A stretch of DNA of 64,000 bases from Hawksworthiomyces lignivorus (GCA_002917075.1 NTMA01000017.1:316589-380588); one strand, 5' to 3'; positions 1 to 10,941 are shown, counted from the stretch's first letter. Translations and numbers: made by a program. Notes: generated from the sequence alone by a model not told the origin.

Positions 1-1462
1 CTGGCACGATTGTAGATCGCTAGCAGACGTGACTTTCCTAGGAGGTTTTTAAGAGCCATATAGCTACTGCACATGATACTTGGTTAGTAGCCGTTTGTAT
101 GCCATCTGACAGCCTATCGATCAAAGTGATACTTCTCCTTGGTCTCGCCGCTAAGAAACGCTGCTAGCCAGTGTATGCTTCTTCTTAAGGCGCCCTTTTG
201 CTCCAAATAATGCCATCTTATAATAGACCATTAGGTATTGGATGCTCAAAACATCATTCGACTCCTCAAAGTAGACATGGCCGTGCTTTTGACTTGTCAT
301 CTGACTATAGGACCGGCATGGATGGCAGATATCCTGCAAGATGTTTTAAGAGATGGAGGGTTTGGATCATACGCTCTCAAGGCGAAATTTATCTCGTCCT
401 TTTTGAATGATCAGACAAATTCTCTAAATTCTTCCCCAGTGCCTCAATAGGATTGACAAAAATGCGCTCGGTCAATGATTTGATATCGTTTATAGTCTCT
501 GTCACTTGTTTTCAGTTGCACATTTCTTAGGCCTCCCAAGATGAGTATAGTTGACAAACGCTCCAATTTGCGCAAGTGGTTGGTCTCAATACCTATCTAA
601 TGGCTTGGACTCGTTTGTAACTATTATATAGAGCGCCAATAGTTCCGAGCTCTTGACCATACTTTGCAATATCACAAGCTTACGCCATTTTCAGTGCAAA
701 TGTCGATGCGGTTATCAGTCGCACCAAAGACTGGGAAGTGCAACTTTTATCTGCAATGCAAACTTAAACTATCAGCAACTATGATGGCTAACATGCTCGA
801 TTTGATACAGGGGCATTAGGGGATTGAGTTTGCTTCGCTTAGACACGGAAAATTATATAAAGCTAGTGAGAAAAAGAAAGTAAGAAAACAACGAAAAAGA
901 AACGAGACACTTCCCTGGTACTTTTTCACCCATAACTTAAAATGACTATCTGATAATGGTTATAAGATACGATGTCCAGCCCAGAATCCAATGGTTTTTC
1001 ACGTCTGGTCCCCGTAATCTGGATTGTTCTAGCCAAGGGACGAAGGATCAAGGCTGAAATGTTAGCTAGGGTTGAAATCTGCCAAGAAAATAGAGCGAAA
1101 TAATTCTTTTTTGGACTCGTTTTTCTTACGCCATAGCTACCTAGTTCAATATCTCTTTCTTGGTATGATGGTATCGTCCTATATTGTTGGAATGCTACTA
1201 TACTATTGACTTTGTAGGTATCGTAGCAAACACAGGCTTTCTTATAATTTAAAAAGATGAAAATGAAAACAGAGGTTAGAAAAATCGCTTTCCTCCCAGC
1301 TCTCTTCAACCTAGGGGTATATGTTCGATACGAAATATAACATGAGCTCTATATCACAGAGATACTGGAAACAATTCCGTCTTCTATCTAATCCCCTACA
1401 CTTCTGTGCCACCAGCACTAGCTCATGTTCTCCTCGCAGATTTTCTGCCGACTCGATTCGCA
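1..1462. other. AT-rich spacer, no supported gene
   Basis: No reading frame here has convincing composition or a recognisable domain. A 127-codon minus-strand frame at 926-1309 opens only at a TTG codon and resembles no family I know. The stretch is AT-rich and probably old intergenic DNA flanking the damaged genes downstream. Confidence 0.5.
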
Positions 1463-2494
1463 ATGCGCACCCTCTCAATCAGTCTCTGCGTTCTAGCTTC
1501 TGCTTCGCTGGCGTCTGCTGATTTATGTTTTTGCTTACCAAAAGACAGCAGCAGCAGCACGAGCTCCATTACATCCCCCAGTCCCGCCGCTGTCGCCAGT
1601 ACTGTGTTACCATCGGAATCTCCATGTGACGATCTAGAATCGAGCTCTAGGGCGTCGGTCTCGGCTCCTCCTCTCACTAGTAGTATTCTGTTCAACATAG
1701 CCTCCTCCTCAACCACCCCTGGCAGCAGTCTATCCTCAAGCTCTAACTCCTCGTTATCATCGGAACCCCCATGTGACGATCTAGAATCGAGCTCTAGGGC
1801 GTCGGTCTCGGCTCCTCCTCTCACTAGCAGTATTCTGTTCAACATAGCCTCCTCCTCAACCACCCCTGGCAGCAGTCTATCCTCAAGCTCTAGCTCCCCG
1901 TTATCATAGGGAATCCGTGTGATGATCTAGATTCGAGTCCCAGCACGTCATCCTCGTCCCCTCTTATCAGCATTGCTCTCTTGCCGGCTGCCTCCAGCAG
2001 CAGTCTGTCCTCAAGCTCCAGCACCTCGTCCCTAGTTACGCTTTTCTGAATTTTACCTACTGGTTCACGATCCGTATAGCACTGCTTTCGACCAAAGTTA
2101 CATCCGACCTTCTAATGACGGTGATTATATCACCGCCATTAGTCAAGATCCAGTGAGCAATGCTGCAATCTTCCACCTAGAAACCAACCTATCAGCCAAC
2201 GTGACTTATCTCATGGAGGGCGATCTGTATATTCTCGATAACGGCGGTCCTATCACTGCTGTAGGATCGGAGCTTATAGATTGGACTTATTCGATACCGC
2301 TTAATTGCAGCCCAGCCATCAACTATGTTCCCCTGTCGTGCGCACCGGCAGGGCAGCCTTTGGATAGAACGCCACTCCTAGAGTCAACCGCACCGCAGCC
2401 CGGATCACTCAATTGGATAGATTACGGGATTACACATGGCTATGACGCGATCGAACTGATTCCAGTGCCAGTATCGAGCGTACTTACTTCATGA
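1463..2494 (+). pseudogene. Broken Ser-rich secreted protein with tandem repeat
   Basis: An ATG at 1463 opens a typical signal peptide (hydrophobic core SISLCVLASASLASA), followed by a Ser/Thr-rich stalk that would be heavily O-glycosylated. The stalk holds two near-identical 147-bp units (phased at 1624 and 1771, 49 codons each). A third, diverged unit near 1917 carries a one-base deletion, and the original frame stops at TAG 1907-1909. The Ser-rich frame resumes from about 1921 and ends at TGA 2047-2049. A further frame shift leads into an open stretch (about 2042-2494) with an F-x-L pattern and a DGDYI motif, reminiscent of small C-terminal modules of fungal secreted proteins. I see a decayed cell-wall or secreted protein gene. 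The module assignment is resemblance only, and unrecognised introns could explain some breaks. Confidence 0.5.
1624..2046 (+). repeat. 147-bp tandem repeat, two good copies and one decayed
   Basis: The motif ATGTGACGATCTAGAATCGA starts at 1624 and again at 1771, giving a 147-bp period (49 codons), and the two units are almost identical across their length. A third unit starting near 1917 has many substitutions and one missing base, so it sits out of frame. The period is a multiple of three, consistent with an array that grew while coding for a Ser-rich stalk. Confidence 0.85.
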
Positions 2495-3474
2495 GCAGGG
2501 TTGTTCTCGATGAAGAGGGCAATTCACATGTATAATAGTCAACCATTCATAGCCTTAAATTGAAAGACGTCTAGCATTTTAGATATCCCATCGAAGAAAG
2601 ACGTGAGTATTCTACGACAGCTGTGGAATATACCGGCAACAGTGAATCGAGGTAGATGCTCTGAGATAGTGAGAAAATTCATCTACGGGCTTCGCAAGGG
2701 TTTTACAATACTAGTTGTCGTTCTCTTACACTTCCGTCAAAATGTAAAGATGTATCTCATTCGAATTGTAATCCTATTTTAGCTGTTAGTCGTTTCTGTT
2801 AGCAGCAAGCGGCTCTAAACTAATATAACCCTCTAGCAGCTAAATTGTGTAGGAGAGAATCTTGATATCTATGGCCACTTAGTCTTACAGAGTACAAGAT
2901 TTTCCTCATGCAGCCACGTGTAAAGGCTAGAAGATGCAGCTACGGCAATCATTAGCCACATTGAAGTAGAAACCTGCGCAGCACGATCTCCAATAGAGAT
3001 GCCTTGATCAATTTATTGGATTAAGAACACAACATACTTTGTCGATCGAGCCGCTGTACAGTCTGTATGTCCACCAGTTGATCATCGCGTAGTAAGCTAA
3101 GTGAGTCATTTCACCACAGCGGTACGTTTCCTGTGCCGCCAGCCTCCATAGTTAGATGCTATTGAGGCCCGACTGACGCCCAACAACTTTCAATGTCATG
3201 CCTCTTTCTGGCTCCCTTAAGCTATTAGCAATCACCACTCCAGCTGCTTGGGGCCAGACTCAGGGTTTTCTGAATAAACGAGATACCTGAGTACAGAGAG
3301 TTTTCTAACCAAGCAAAGCCGATAGGGGAACGTTGATGCTTTCTCAGCTTCACTGTTAAAAACTTTGAGCCTAGATCCAAGTTCGCCTCTTTCCCCTTGG
3401 AAAATATATGTAGGCAGGCTGAATTTCCTCATCGTCCGGATTACGGTGCTAGCTAACTAAATAAGGTCTTCGCC
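2495..3474. other. AT-rich spacer, no supported gene
   Basis: No convincing coding frame. A short minus-strand frame at 3232-3432 (66 codons) lacks recognisable features. The sequence is AT-rich and would contain the promoter of the Cry-like pseudogene downstream. Confidence 0.5.
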
Positions 3475-4872
3475 ATGACTCGGGCTGCGAACACGCCACC
3501 ACAACGGATCGTAGTTCCAAAACGTTCAGACTTCCACAGCTCCGACTCGCATATAAACTTAAGCAACATCATCGACATAAATAAGCTCCTCAAGATCACC
3601 GTCTCCAATGGTCTTAAAGCCGTCCCAGCAGTCGGCTCAATGCTGGGAGGCCTTATTACGGCGCTTTGGCCAGATCCACACAAGCCTGGCCTGCGATGGG
3701 ACGAGATCGACGAGAACGTGCGGAAGATAGTCAAGGGTCTTTTGGACGATGACAAGGTCCGCGATCTCCGGCGAAGAATCAACTCTCTCCAGGACATAAT
3801 CAATGATTACAAACAGACGCCTTATGGGATTAGCCAAAAAGGCGAGCGGTTCACGTTCATCCTCAACTGGCTCACCATCATCAGGCGCGAGTTCACCGAG
3901 AACGGCACGCCCTGGCTAACTCTCCAGTATTTTGTCCCAGTGGCCACGCTTCATCTCGGCTTCCTCTGCGAGCAGCTCCTGCACTGGGACCAGATCTACC
4001 CTGGCCAGCCCGCCGACACAGACCGTCTCCGCCAGGAACTCAGAGATGCCATCGCCATCTACACCACCGCAGCCGACGGCATCCGCGAGAGATATCTGAC
4101 GTGACGTCTGGACGAGCGGATTGTAGTGACAGAGGGAGATGTCATGAGCCGGCACCTCATCCTTGGTCCTACCTACCACAAATTCGTACGCGACCTCGAA
4201 ACCTAGTTCTCGCACGAGATCATATGGGGTCCAGAAGTCGGCCCGGGTCGGAGGTATTCCACTGACCTGGAAGTGGAGAGATATGCTAGAGATCTGCGTG
4301 ATGCGGCCGGTGCCATCTATCGACAGCAGATCGACGACATCCTCGCGCCATCACTGCAGTGGCCGCAGTTTGATCGAGAGGGGGCGTACGACCCTATCCG
4401 TCGCGATATCAAGGCCGGCACGACGGGTCCCATGGGCTCCGGCATCTCGCATGGAATGTGCCATTTTAATGACCGCGAGTTCGCGAGGGAGCATGGGCGT
4501 ATCACCAAGGTGGTGATTCATGCCTGGGCCCGCGTCGACGGATTCGAGGTCTGGTACGGCGGTGTCAGCAGCGGCCTTCGTGGCAGGTGCGGTGGCACGC
4601 CGAGGGTGCTGGAGGTTGGCGAGGGGCAGTCAATTGTTTGCGTATCGGGTGCCGTGGGGAATTACCTAGACTCGATCAGTTTCTATTTGAGTCCCAAGAC
4701 GCAGATCCAGGGTGGACAGGGTGAGGATAATTTCCGAATTGGGTTCCCAGAGGATGGGCCGGGGGATGAACCAGCCATGTTCCGCTTGCATTATGTCTAT
4801 GGTTGGTCGAACAACATTTCAGGGTACATCGAGGGCTTTGGGACAGCATTCCTCCGGACCGAGGTTGTGTGA
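3475..4872 (+). pseudogene. Cry-like (delta-endotoxin N) + jacalin-like lectin pseudogene
   Basis: One frame runs through 3475-4872 but is interrupted by TGA at 4102-4104 and TAG at 4204-4206. The first part (209 codons) resembles the helical N-terminal domain of bacterial Cry delta-endotoxins: a hydrophobic helix near residues 40-65, a WDEI-type start of the domain, and an LQYFVPVATLHL stretch like the central-helix region of Cry domain I. The last part (about 4430-4870) resembles a jacalin-type mannose-binding lectin fold, with GG-rich loops, a VDGFEVWYGG strand, a LDSISFYL strand and a terminal Gly-rich strand. Such N-domain proteins are known in some fungi as well as bacteria; whether they poison insects or other hosts there is not established. 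With two stops the gene should not make a full-length protein unless there is readthrough or an unseen intron. GC content is higher than in the flanks. Confidence 0.65.
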
Positions 4873-5606
4873 GACCGCCTGTTTCTGTAGAATAGATGAT
4901 CATTAGCTTTATATTTCGTTTTCTCATAAGGGATTATCATAGCTTACCCGGCAAAGGCGCATTTCACTTCATCATGCATATTTTCATCCTACAGGTGTCC
5001 CGTCTCATACAAGTCCAACATACAGCACACTACCCAGAACGGCTTCTAAGAGCTACAACACGGCTGTGATGTTGGCCGTCGCGCTTACGGAGTCCATAGA
5101 TGGACGCAACTGCCACTCACGTGTCTTCTGGCTTTCACGCTGCATTTTTTGGGGAAATGGATTCCGACGGAAAGTGAGATTTGACACCAATACGATTATG
5201 ATTGTAGTACTAAGAAGAAGGGGAGACAAAAAAATACTCTCCTCGCAGTCTTAGAAGTAAAGTCCCTAGCTCTATTGGTTGAATAGTTATTACAATTGAA
5301 TCTCTGGCTCTATAACTGGCCTGAGCCCGAAGGCCTAGGCATTAATCTTTTGAAGACTTTAGTGCTTTTATACGTTGTAGACCTTATTGATATAATAGTT
5401 GTGAACGTTATATTTCAATGAGTATGCATAAACAAACATCAAACTCTGTTTTCCTTGTGACACAATGTAAAAAATTACGTGGGAGGGCAATTTAGACAAA
5501 TAGAAAGAATTATGTCTTAAGAAAAATCAGGTTGATTGTGGTAGAATAGCGCTCAGACAGAATAAAAGCAACACTAAAAATAAACTTCAAGAAGAGTATG
5601 TCAAGA
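4873..5606. other. AT-rich spacer, no supported gene
   Basis: Intergenic DNA between the Cry-like pseudogene and the 3' end of the next minus-strand gene. It is strongly AT-rich, and I see no coding frame, repeat or RNA gene. Confidence 0.5.
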
Positions 5607-6793
5607 TCATATCGTGTCAGGATCGCGTGGTTGACGTCGCGGATCCAACTCTGGATGATCGCGAAAATACGCCTCTTTGCGCTTGTTTCTCATATGCATA
5701 GAACGACCCTTGGCTGCACAATAGTCCTCCTCGGAAAGGAAGTTAAACGTATCGACCACATTGCGGGAACGGTAATCGTTGTTTTTGTCTTTGGTGTCGT
5801 CGATCGGTTTACGTTCCCACAAATCTCGATAGATTCCTGTCTCGTTTATAGGCTCTTCCGGACCGATACGCACGCGATTGTCGTCATCTCCACGAATGGG
5901 CAGAGGGCAAGGTACAGAGGTAGCAGTGACGTCTGCGGAAGAAAGAAGAAATTGTAGAAGTTGTTGCTTCTGCTCGTCGCGAAGACGGTAGATTCGATGT
6001 CACGTCGTTGGCGTTTGTGTGAAAATAGACGGCATCAAGCTGCTTTGGCAGATAAACAGCCTCAGATACGGACGAATCTTCATAAATCGTGTCCGGAACT
6101 TCTGGTCCACGTCGGTCAAACAAGACTACACCACCGAAGATCCGGTCCTCGGCCCAGTATCCCACACCATCAGCCAGGCCATCCGGATATTGGTCGTACG
6201 CCGTGTACCAAGGGTGGACGAACAAAGTCGGCGGGTAACCTTTGCGATAGGCCCACTTAAACTCGCCCCTTTTTGGTCTCCATGCCATGAGTCGGTCATC
6301 TTTTGGACGGAGTGGACTATAGTTGATATAGATCCAAACGGCAATTGCATGTATTATACGTACGACCAGTTCAATTAAACGTATCTGGAACGCTCGGGAA
6401 CCAGGACTGGCCGCTTGATATTCTAGAATAGTCTAAAGGCTATTGTTAACAACCCCCCCCCCCCCCCCCCCAAAATAAAATATTATTTAATTCATAACCT
6501 ACCGAGGCGTCTACTTGAAAAGTGTCGACGGGCACGCTAGCGCGGAGTTCGTTGATCTTCGAGAGCACTTCGGGCGAGAGCTCAAGGTGCTCCTTAAGCA
6601 GTGGGTGCCCAGTGCATTCTATCTCACCCAGATAAACATCCCTCGCGACACTCGCTAAGGGCAAGCCATCGAGGATTTGACCGTAGGTTGTCTGCGCTAC
6701 CTGGCTGTTGAGGACGTTTGACAGAGTGTTGAGCAGGACATCATGGTTGCTACCGTGCAGAACGCTAATGGGCAGTAGATTTCTCGAGGACAT
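5607..6793 (-). pseudogene. Conserved-looking unknown protein, one-base frameshift
   Basis: Exon 1 is 6793-6503 (97 codons from ATG). An intron at 6502-6433 (GTAGGT...TTTAG, with GTTAAC branch-like sequence) contains a 19-base poly(C) tract on the plus strand. Exon 2 starts at 6432 and codes for a hydrophobic stretch (VVRIIHAIAVWIYI) followed by a Trp/Tyr/Gly-rich region with motifs such as RPKRGEFKWAYRKG and YDQYPDGLADGVGYW. The frame breaks at base 5997: removing that single base would join the upstream frame to a long downstream frame ending at the stop 5607-5609, which is charged and Arg/Asp/Glu-rich. The intact product would be about 400 residues. I do not recognise the family. The abrupt, single-base nature of the break suggests either a recent pseudogene or a sequence error; as written, the protein stops soon after the break. 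Confidence 0.5.
6433..6502 (-). other. Predicted intron containing a C19 tract
   Basis: On the minus strand this 70-nt segment starts GTAGGT and ends TTTAG, and it joins two open frames in phase 0. It carries C at 6453-6471 (poly-G in the transcript), next to a GTTAAC branch-like site. Without the intron the poly-G would be read as a Gly run. Confidence 0.55.
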
Positions 6794-7260
6794 TGTTCGC
6801 TGCTGCTTTCTGTTGTCTTGTTCTTTTCGTATAGTATTGTTGTCGAAGAGCAGTTATACTCTGTGTACAATATAAGTACCATAACAGTCTTTTATTCTTA
6901 GTTGTGTAACAGGCCAAGGGGGGGTGGCTTGGCCCCAGCCACCAGCCAGATTGGCGGGATGGCACCGAAACGAGAGAGCTAACGGGCCGGTGGGCTAGCC
7001 TTGCCATGATCGCAAGTATAGAAAAGGGAGCCTGAGGGCAATACGATCACTCTTCCCGTTTTCCTTCTTTTTCTCTATCTTTGGTCTCTTTGTGTCATAG
7101 GACATACATTCCTTAGAGTCCTTCTGAGACCGATCTTATGTTAAGGTACGTGGCCCACCACATGAGGTGACATATGTGACATCACATGGTCATAACTATC
7201 ATAGAGCCTTTAATATTTGTATATTTTTACTTTTTCTTCTAATTATCAGAGAATTTGATA
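6794..7260. other. Spacer, no gene seen
   Basis: It lies between the start of the damaged unknown gene and the 3' end of homoaconitase. I see no coding frame; it should hold the promoter of the former and the terminator of the latter. Confidence 0.5.
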
Positions 7261-10200
7261 TCACTTTTCAGCTGAGATCTTAGCCTTGACCCAGCCCTCG
7301 AGTCCACCACAAGCAATAATCTCCTGCACATTAGGCGGCATCTGGCCGACTTTCTGCTCCCATGAGGTACCGTCCTTCTGGGTGATGACAACCTTGGAGG
7401 AGCGAATGTCCCAGAGCAGCCTCCAGCCGGTGCGGCGGGTCGGGACCTTCTCGGTCTCGTCCTTGTACGTCTCACGGAGGCGCTGCACGAGCGCGGGAAG
7501 TTCGACGCCGAGGAGGGCGTTGTTGATGCTGTTGCGGCTGAAGATGTTGCCGAAGCTGCCAGCGACGACGAGGGGAATCTCTTTGGCCAAGATGGCCGTC
7601 GCCGCCTGCTCTCGCGAGGATCCCTGGGTTTCGGTTAGAAGAGACTTACTTCCTGGAACAATAAAAAAAAATACAGGGGGAGACGGGTGCTTACACAGCC
7701 AAAGTTGAAGCCTGCTACTAGAATATCGCCGGCCTTGGCGGTCGTACGGAACTCGGTGTCGTAGTTCTCCATACACACCTCAGCCATCTTATCCTTTGGC
7801 ACGTTATCCTGATAGGTGTATTTGCCCCTGTGGTATAGAGAGTTAATTTATGACTGCTTCTTGAGAGCCTCAGAGAGCTATATAAGCTATCTCGAGAGGG
7901 AAACACGTACGGATAGATACCATCGGTATTGATATTATCCTCGTCGCAGAAGATAATCTCGCCCTCGATACGCTCGGGAAAGCCAGGGAGAATCTCAGTC
8001 AGAGCCTCGTCTTCAGATGCCGCGGCAGAGCTGGATGGCTGCTGGTCTGTAGCACCCGCGCTGGCGCCTTCCGCCGTGGCGATCATCTGATCGACCTCAC
8101 CGAGGAGCTTATCGAGAGCGGCCTCGACAGACTGGGCCTTGTCGGCTACGTGATCGCCGCTGCCCTCGCCAATGATCACCTTCTCGACGCCCTCGGGCTT
8201 CTGGTACCAGCCAGGACCGGCGATCTTGCCCCGGAGGGCGCTGGCCGCGACGGTTTCTGGGCTGGCCAGGTAGGCCTTTGCCTTGGGGGATCCCATGCGC
8301 CCTTTGAAGTTCCGGTTGGATGCGCTGATTCCGACCTCGCCTTCTTCGAGAAGACCAGCACCCTAGGACACAAATAGTCAGTTAGCCGTGGGCGTTTCTC
8401 GGGGGTCTGAGGAGCCAAAAACTGACCAGACCGATGCACGGGCCACACCCAGGGGGCAGAACGGTAGCTCCGGCGTCAACCAGGACCTGCCAGTCGCCTG
8501 CCTCCTCGGACGCCTCCTGCTCCGGAGTGGAGGCCGCAGCAATGTAGAGCTGGACACCGGGTGCAATCTTGGCGGGCTGGCCATCCTTGGCGGCCTCGCG
8601 GAAGACGCGGGCGGCGGCAGCGAAGTCCGAGCTCCGAGCATTGGTGCAAGAAACGATATAAGCCTTGTTCACAGGAATATCCTGCGATTCCAGAGTCCGG
8701 ACAGGGGTAATGATTTTCACCGAATTGGGCCCAGAAACAAATGGAGAAAGCGTGGATAAGTTCCTATAGGCAGACAGTCAATAATTGTCTTATGTAGCAT
8801 ATTTTTTTTTTTTTTTTTTTTTTCCCCTTGCCTCCGTAGTAGTGCTTATGGAGCATCACGGGGGCATGTGCTTTGTTGTAAAAAAAAAAAAAAAACTTAC
8901 ATATATAGCTCCTTAGCATACGTGGCACCGGGGTCAGCAACTAGTCTGTCCTTGACGAGCTCGTCAATTCGCTCGTGGTTGATGCGCTCCTTGAGGGAGG
9001 TGTTGAACATGGCCGCGGTGGTGGCCTTGGCGCGGTACCAGGAAATCAGGTTGTCGTCGACGGGGAACAATCCTACCGCTTCGTATCAGCATTTTGCTTG
9101 CTTGCCCTGCCTGCCTGCTTTCGCCTTTTTAGCCTTACCGCTCAAAGCACCCCACTCGGTGCTCATGTTGGCAATGGTCAAGCGATGGTCGATGGGTATG
9201 CTTGCCAGAGTCTCTTCGGAGCCTGTATATTCGATGGCGTGGTTCAAAACCTCGTCCTGGTTGAACAAGCCACACAGAGCAACGATCACGTCTTTGCCGG
9301 TGACGCCGGGGGGGAGGATGCCGGTGAATGTGATCTTAGCAATTGGAGGTATTCTAGCACATCCTCTGTCAGCAACGGCCGCTTCAATGGTGTCCTACAG
9401 ATTCGTGAGCGGCGTCTTAGGGATAACATCTCAGACGCGCGTGGCAGAGGAAAGAGAACAGGGAAAGTACTTGCTGCCACCAAGTCTTGGATGTGCTCCA
9501 TATGCTAGCGGCGTCGGTTCTTACAACCGGCGTCCCGAGAGCACCAATGCCACCATAGTGGCAACTGTGACTATCGCTAGCAACGGTCAGAGTTCTTGGC
9601 CAGGCGTGACCTATTCATCTGTCAGCATGTCACCCGTTGGGTCGTCAGCGCTGGCGGTGTTCTAACCTTCTTCGACCATAATTTGATGCCCTGTATGATT
9701 GTCAGCAGGCTTGCCATGTCTTCATTGCCATCATCTACCAGTAGTTTGTACATACCTATTCCTCTTCCCGCTGGGTAGCTACAGGATTCCCTAGTCAGCG
9801 AATGTTCGGAGTTGTTTTGGTTGAGAGCGTTTTCTCAGGAGTAGAATTCATTGACGCATATCCAAATGGGGTAAGCTCGTCGGAGAGGTTACTCACAACT
9901 GAACGCCGTGCTGGACAGCAAGCTCCTCCACTACAAGTTCCTCGGTCAATAATTGTCGTGTACGACTTTTTGTTTGAGAACGTGACCCGGGAGCAATGCC
10001 CATGAGACGTGTCCGAGAAAGAAAGGAAGAAACTAGTCGCAAAAGACTCACCTGCTTTGTACTTTTTCAGATTTACGGGTGATTTATTTTGCACGTCGTG
10101 ATCGAGAGTCTCTCCAGGGTTAGCCGACGTTCATTCTCGCTCTCCTGTGCAAATGGCGGCTCTCCATCCAGACAATATTGAACCACCCGATATGCCGCGG

Positions 10201-10763
10201 CCAGCGGCGGTGCTCATAAACTTACGAAAATAACCTGGCGGCTGTCGTTGATCTTGGTGGCCCCCATTTGCATGAACCGGGTGGCCACAGGGAAGGTGTT
10301 ATCGTGCGTCATGACCCTCTCAGGCCGTATCGTGACATAGTCGCCAGCCTTGACCTTCTTGCCGGGGGGGAGGTCGGTGGCGTACCGCTGGACAATCTTT
10401 TCGGTGAGGGTCTGGGGAACGGCCGGGGCGGGGGGCGGCTGAGAGGAGCCCAGGACTGTGGAATTGGGGGTGTTTTCAAGCTCAGAGTGGAAGGCATATT
10501 GGCGCCGGGGACCGGTGGATATGGGGGCACAGCAAGAACGGGATACGGCGGCGAAAAGAGGTCGAGGGTGGGCGACGAACGTCTGAGGCCGCAGTCGTAA
10601 CCGTGTGCCAGCATTGAGAGCAATGGCTCTCCTCTGAAGACATCCCCACCTGTCAGTCAGGGTTCCCTCTGCATACAGGGCTCTTTTTTGTTCGGCTCTG
10701 GAGGTAAAGCCGGCGCGAGCCACTCGACCAATTGCGGACAGAGGAACTTACAAGTGCAGTCAT
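7261..10763 (-). CDS. LYS4: Homoaconitase, mitochondrial (lysine biosynthesis)
   Basis: Converts homocitrate to homoisocitrate in the mitochondrial alpha-aminoadipate pathway for lysine. My model has 13 exons: 10763-10752, 10633-10226, 10109-10052, 9930-9897, 9778-9756, 9690-9667, 9610-9475, 9353-9139, 9072-8901, 8763-8427, 8362-7911, 7827-7695 and 7623-7261 (2367 nt, 788 residues, the usual family length). The N-terminus is Arg-rich, as in a mitochondrial presequence. Aconitase-fold landmarks appear in order: [38 protein letters not shown], the 4Fe-4S ligand cysteines C400 (SCTN), C467 and C470 (GCGPCIGL), [11 protein letters not shown], and the swivel domain with FNFGCGSSREQ and [10 protein letters not shown]. 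All junctions keep frame. Odd points: three tiny exons (23, 24 and 34 nt), one GC-AG intron (9474-9354), one GAG acceptor (10110), and A/T homopolymers in intron 9. SHSNMYGG, expected from homologues as I recall them, reads SHSCHYGG here. Confidence 0.9.
8764..8900 (-). other. Homoaconitase intron 9 with T16 and A22 runs
   Basis: The 137-nt intron starts GTAAGT and runs straight into a T tract (A 8880-8895 on the plus strand). Near its 3' end it carries an A tract (T 8802-8823 on the plus strand). The two could pair in the pre-mRNA. The flanking exons join in phase as LYM-NLSTLSP. Confidence 0.75.
9354..9474 (-). other. GC-AG intron in homoaconitase
   Basis: On the minus strand the intron begins GCAAGT and ends TGCTAG. 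Only this pair joins TWWQ to IPPIAKI in frame; a GT donor four bases further on would break the frame. GCAAGT is the usual donor of the minor GC-AG class. Confidence 0.75.
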
Positions 10764-10939
10764 GATGGATTGGTTCTGTCTGTAGAAATAGATTGGCGTG
10801 TATCATGCAGGAGGCATGAGTTCTGGACCGAGAGGAGAGACGTCGTCCTCGGTGGATGACGTGCGTAGAAATTTGGTGTCGTCAAGGATCCAAAGGCAGT
10901 TTTCTGCCGGCATTGCGAAGCCGGCGCAACACTAAGCTT

Positions 10940-10941
<2 letters not shown>

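Noticed and set aside
926..1309. 127-codon minus-strand frame with a hydrophobic N-terminus
   Set aside because: It opens only from TTG, lies in AT-rich DNA, and has no recognisable family.
7261..10763. Homoaconitase as a pseudogene because of many frame changes
   Set aside because: All twelve frame changes are resolved by plausible introns and the result has full length and all three Fe-S cysteines.
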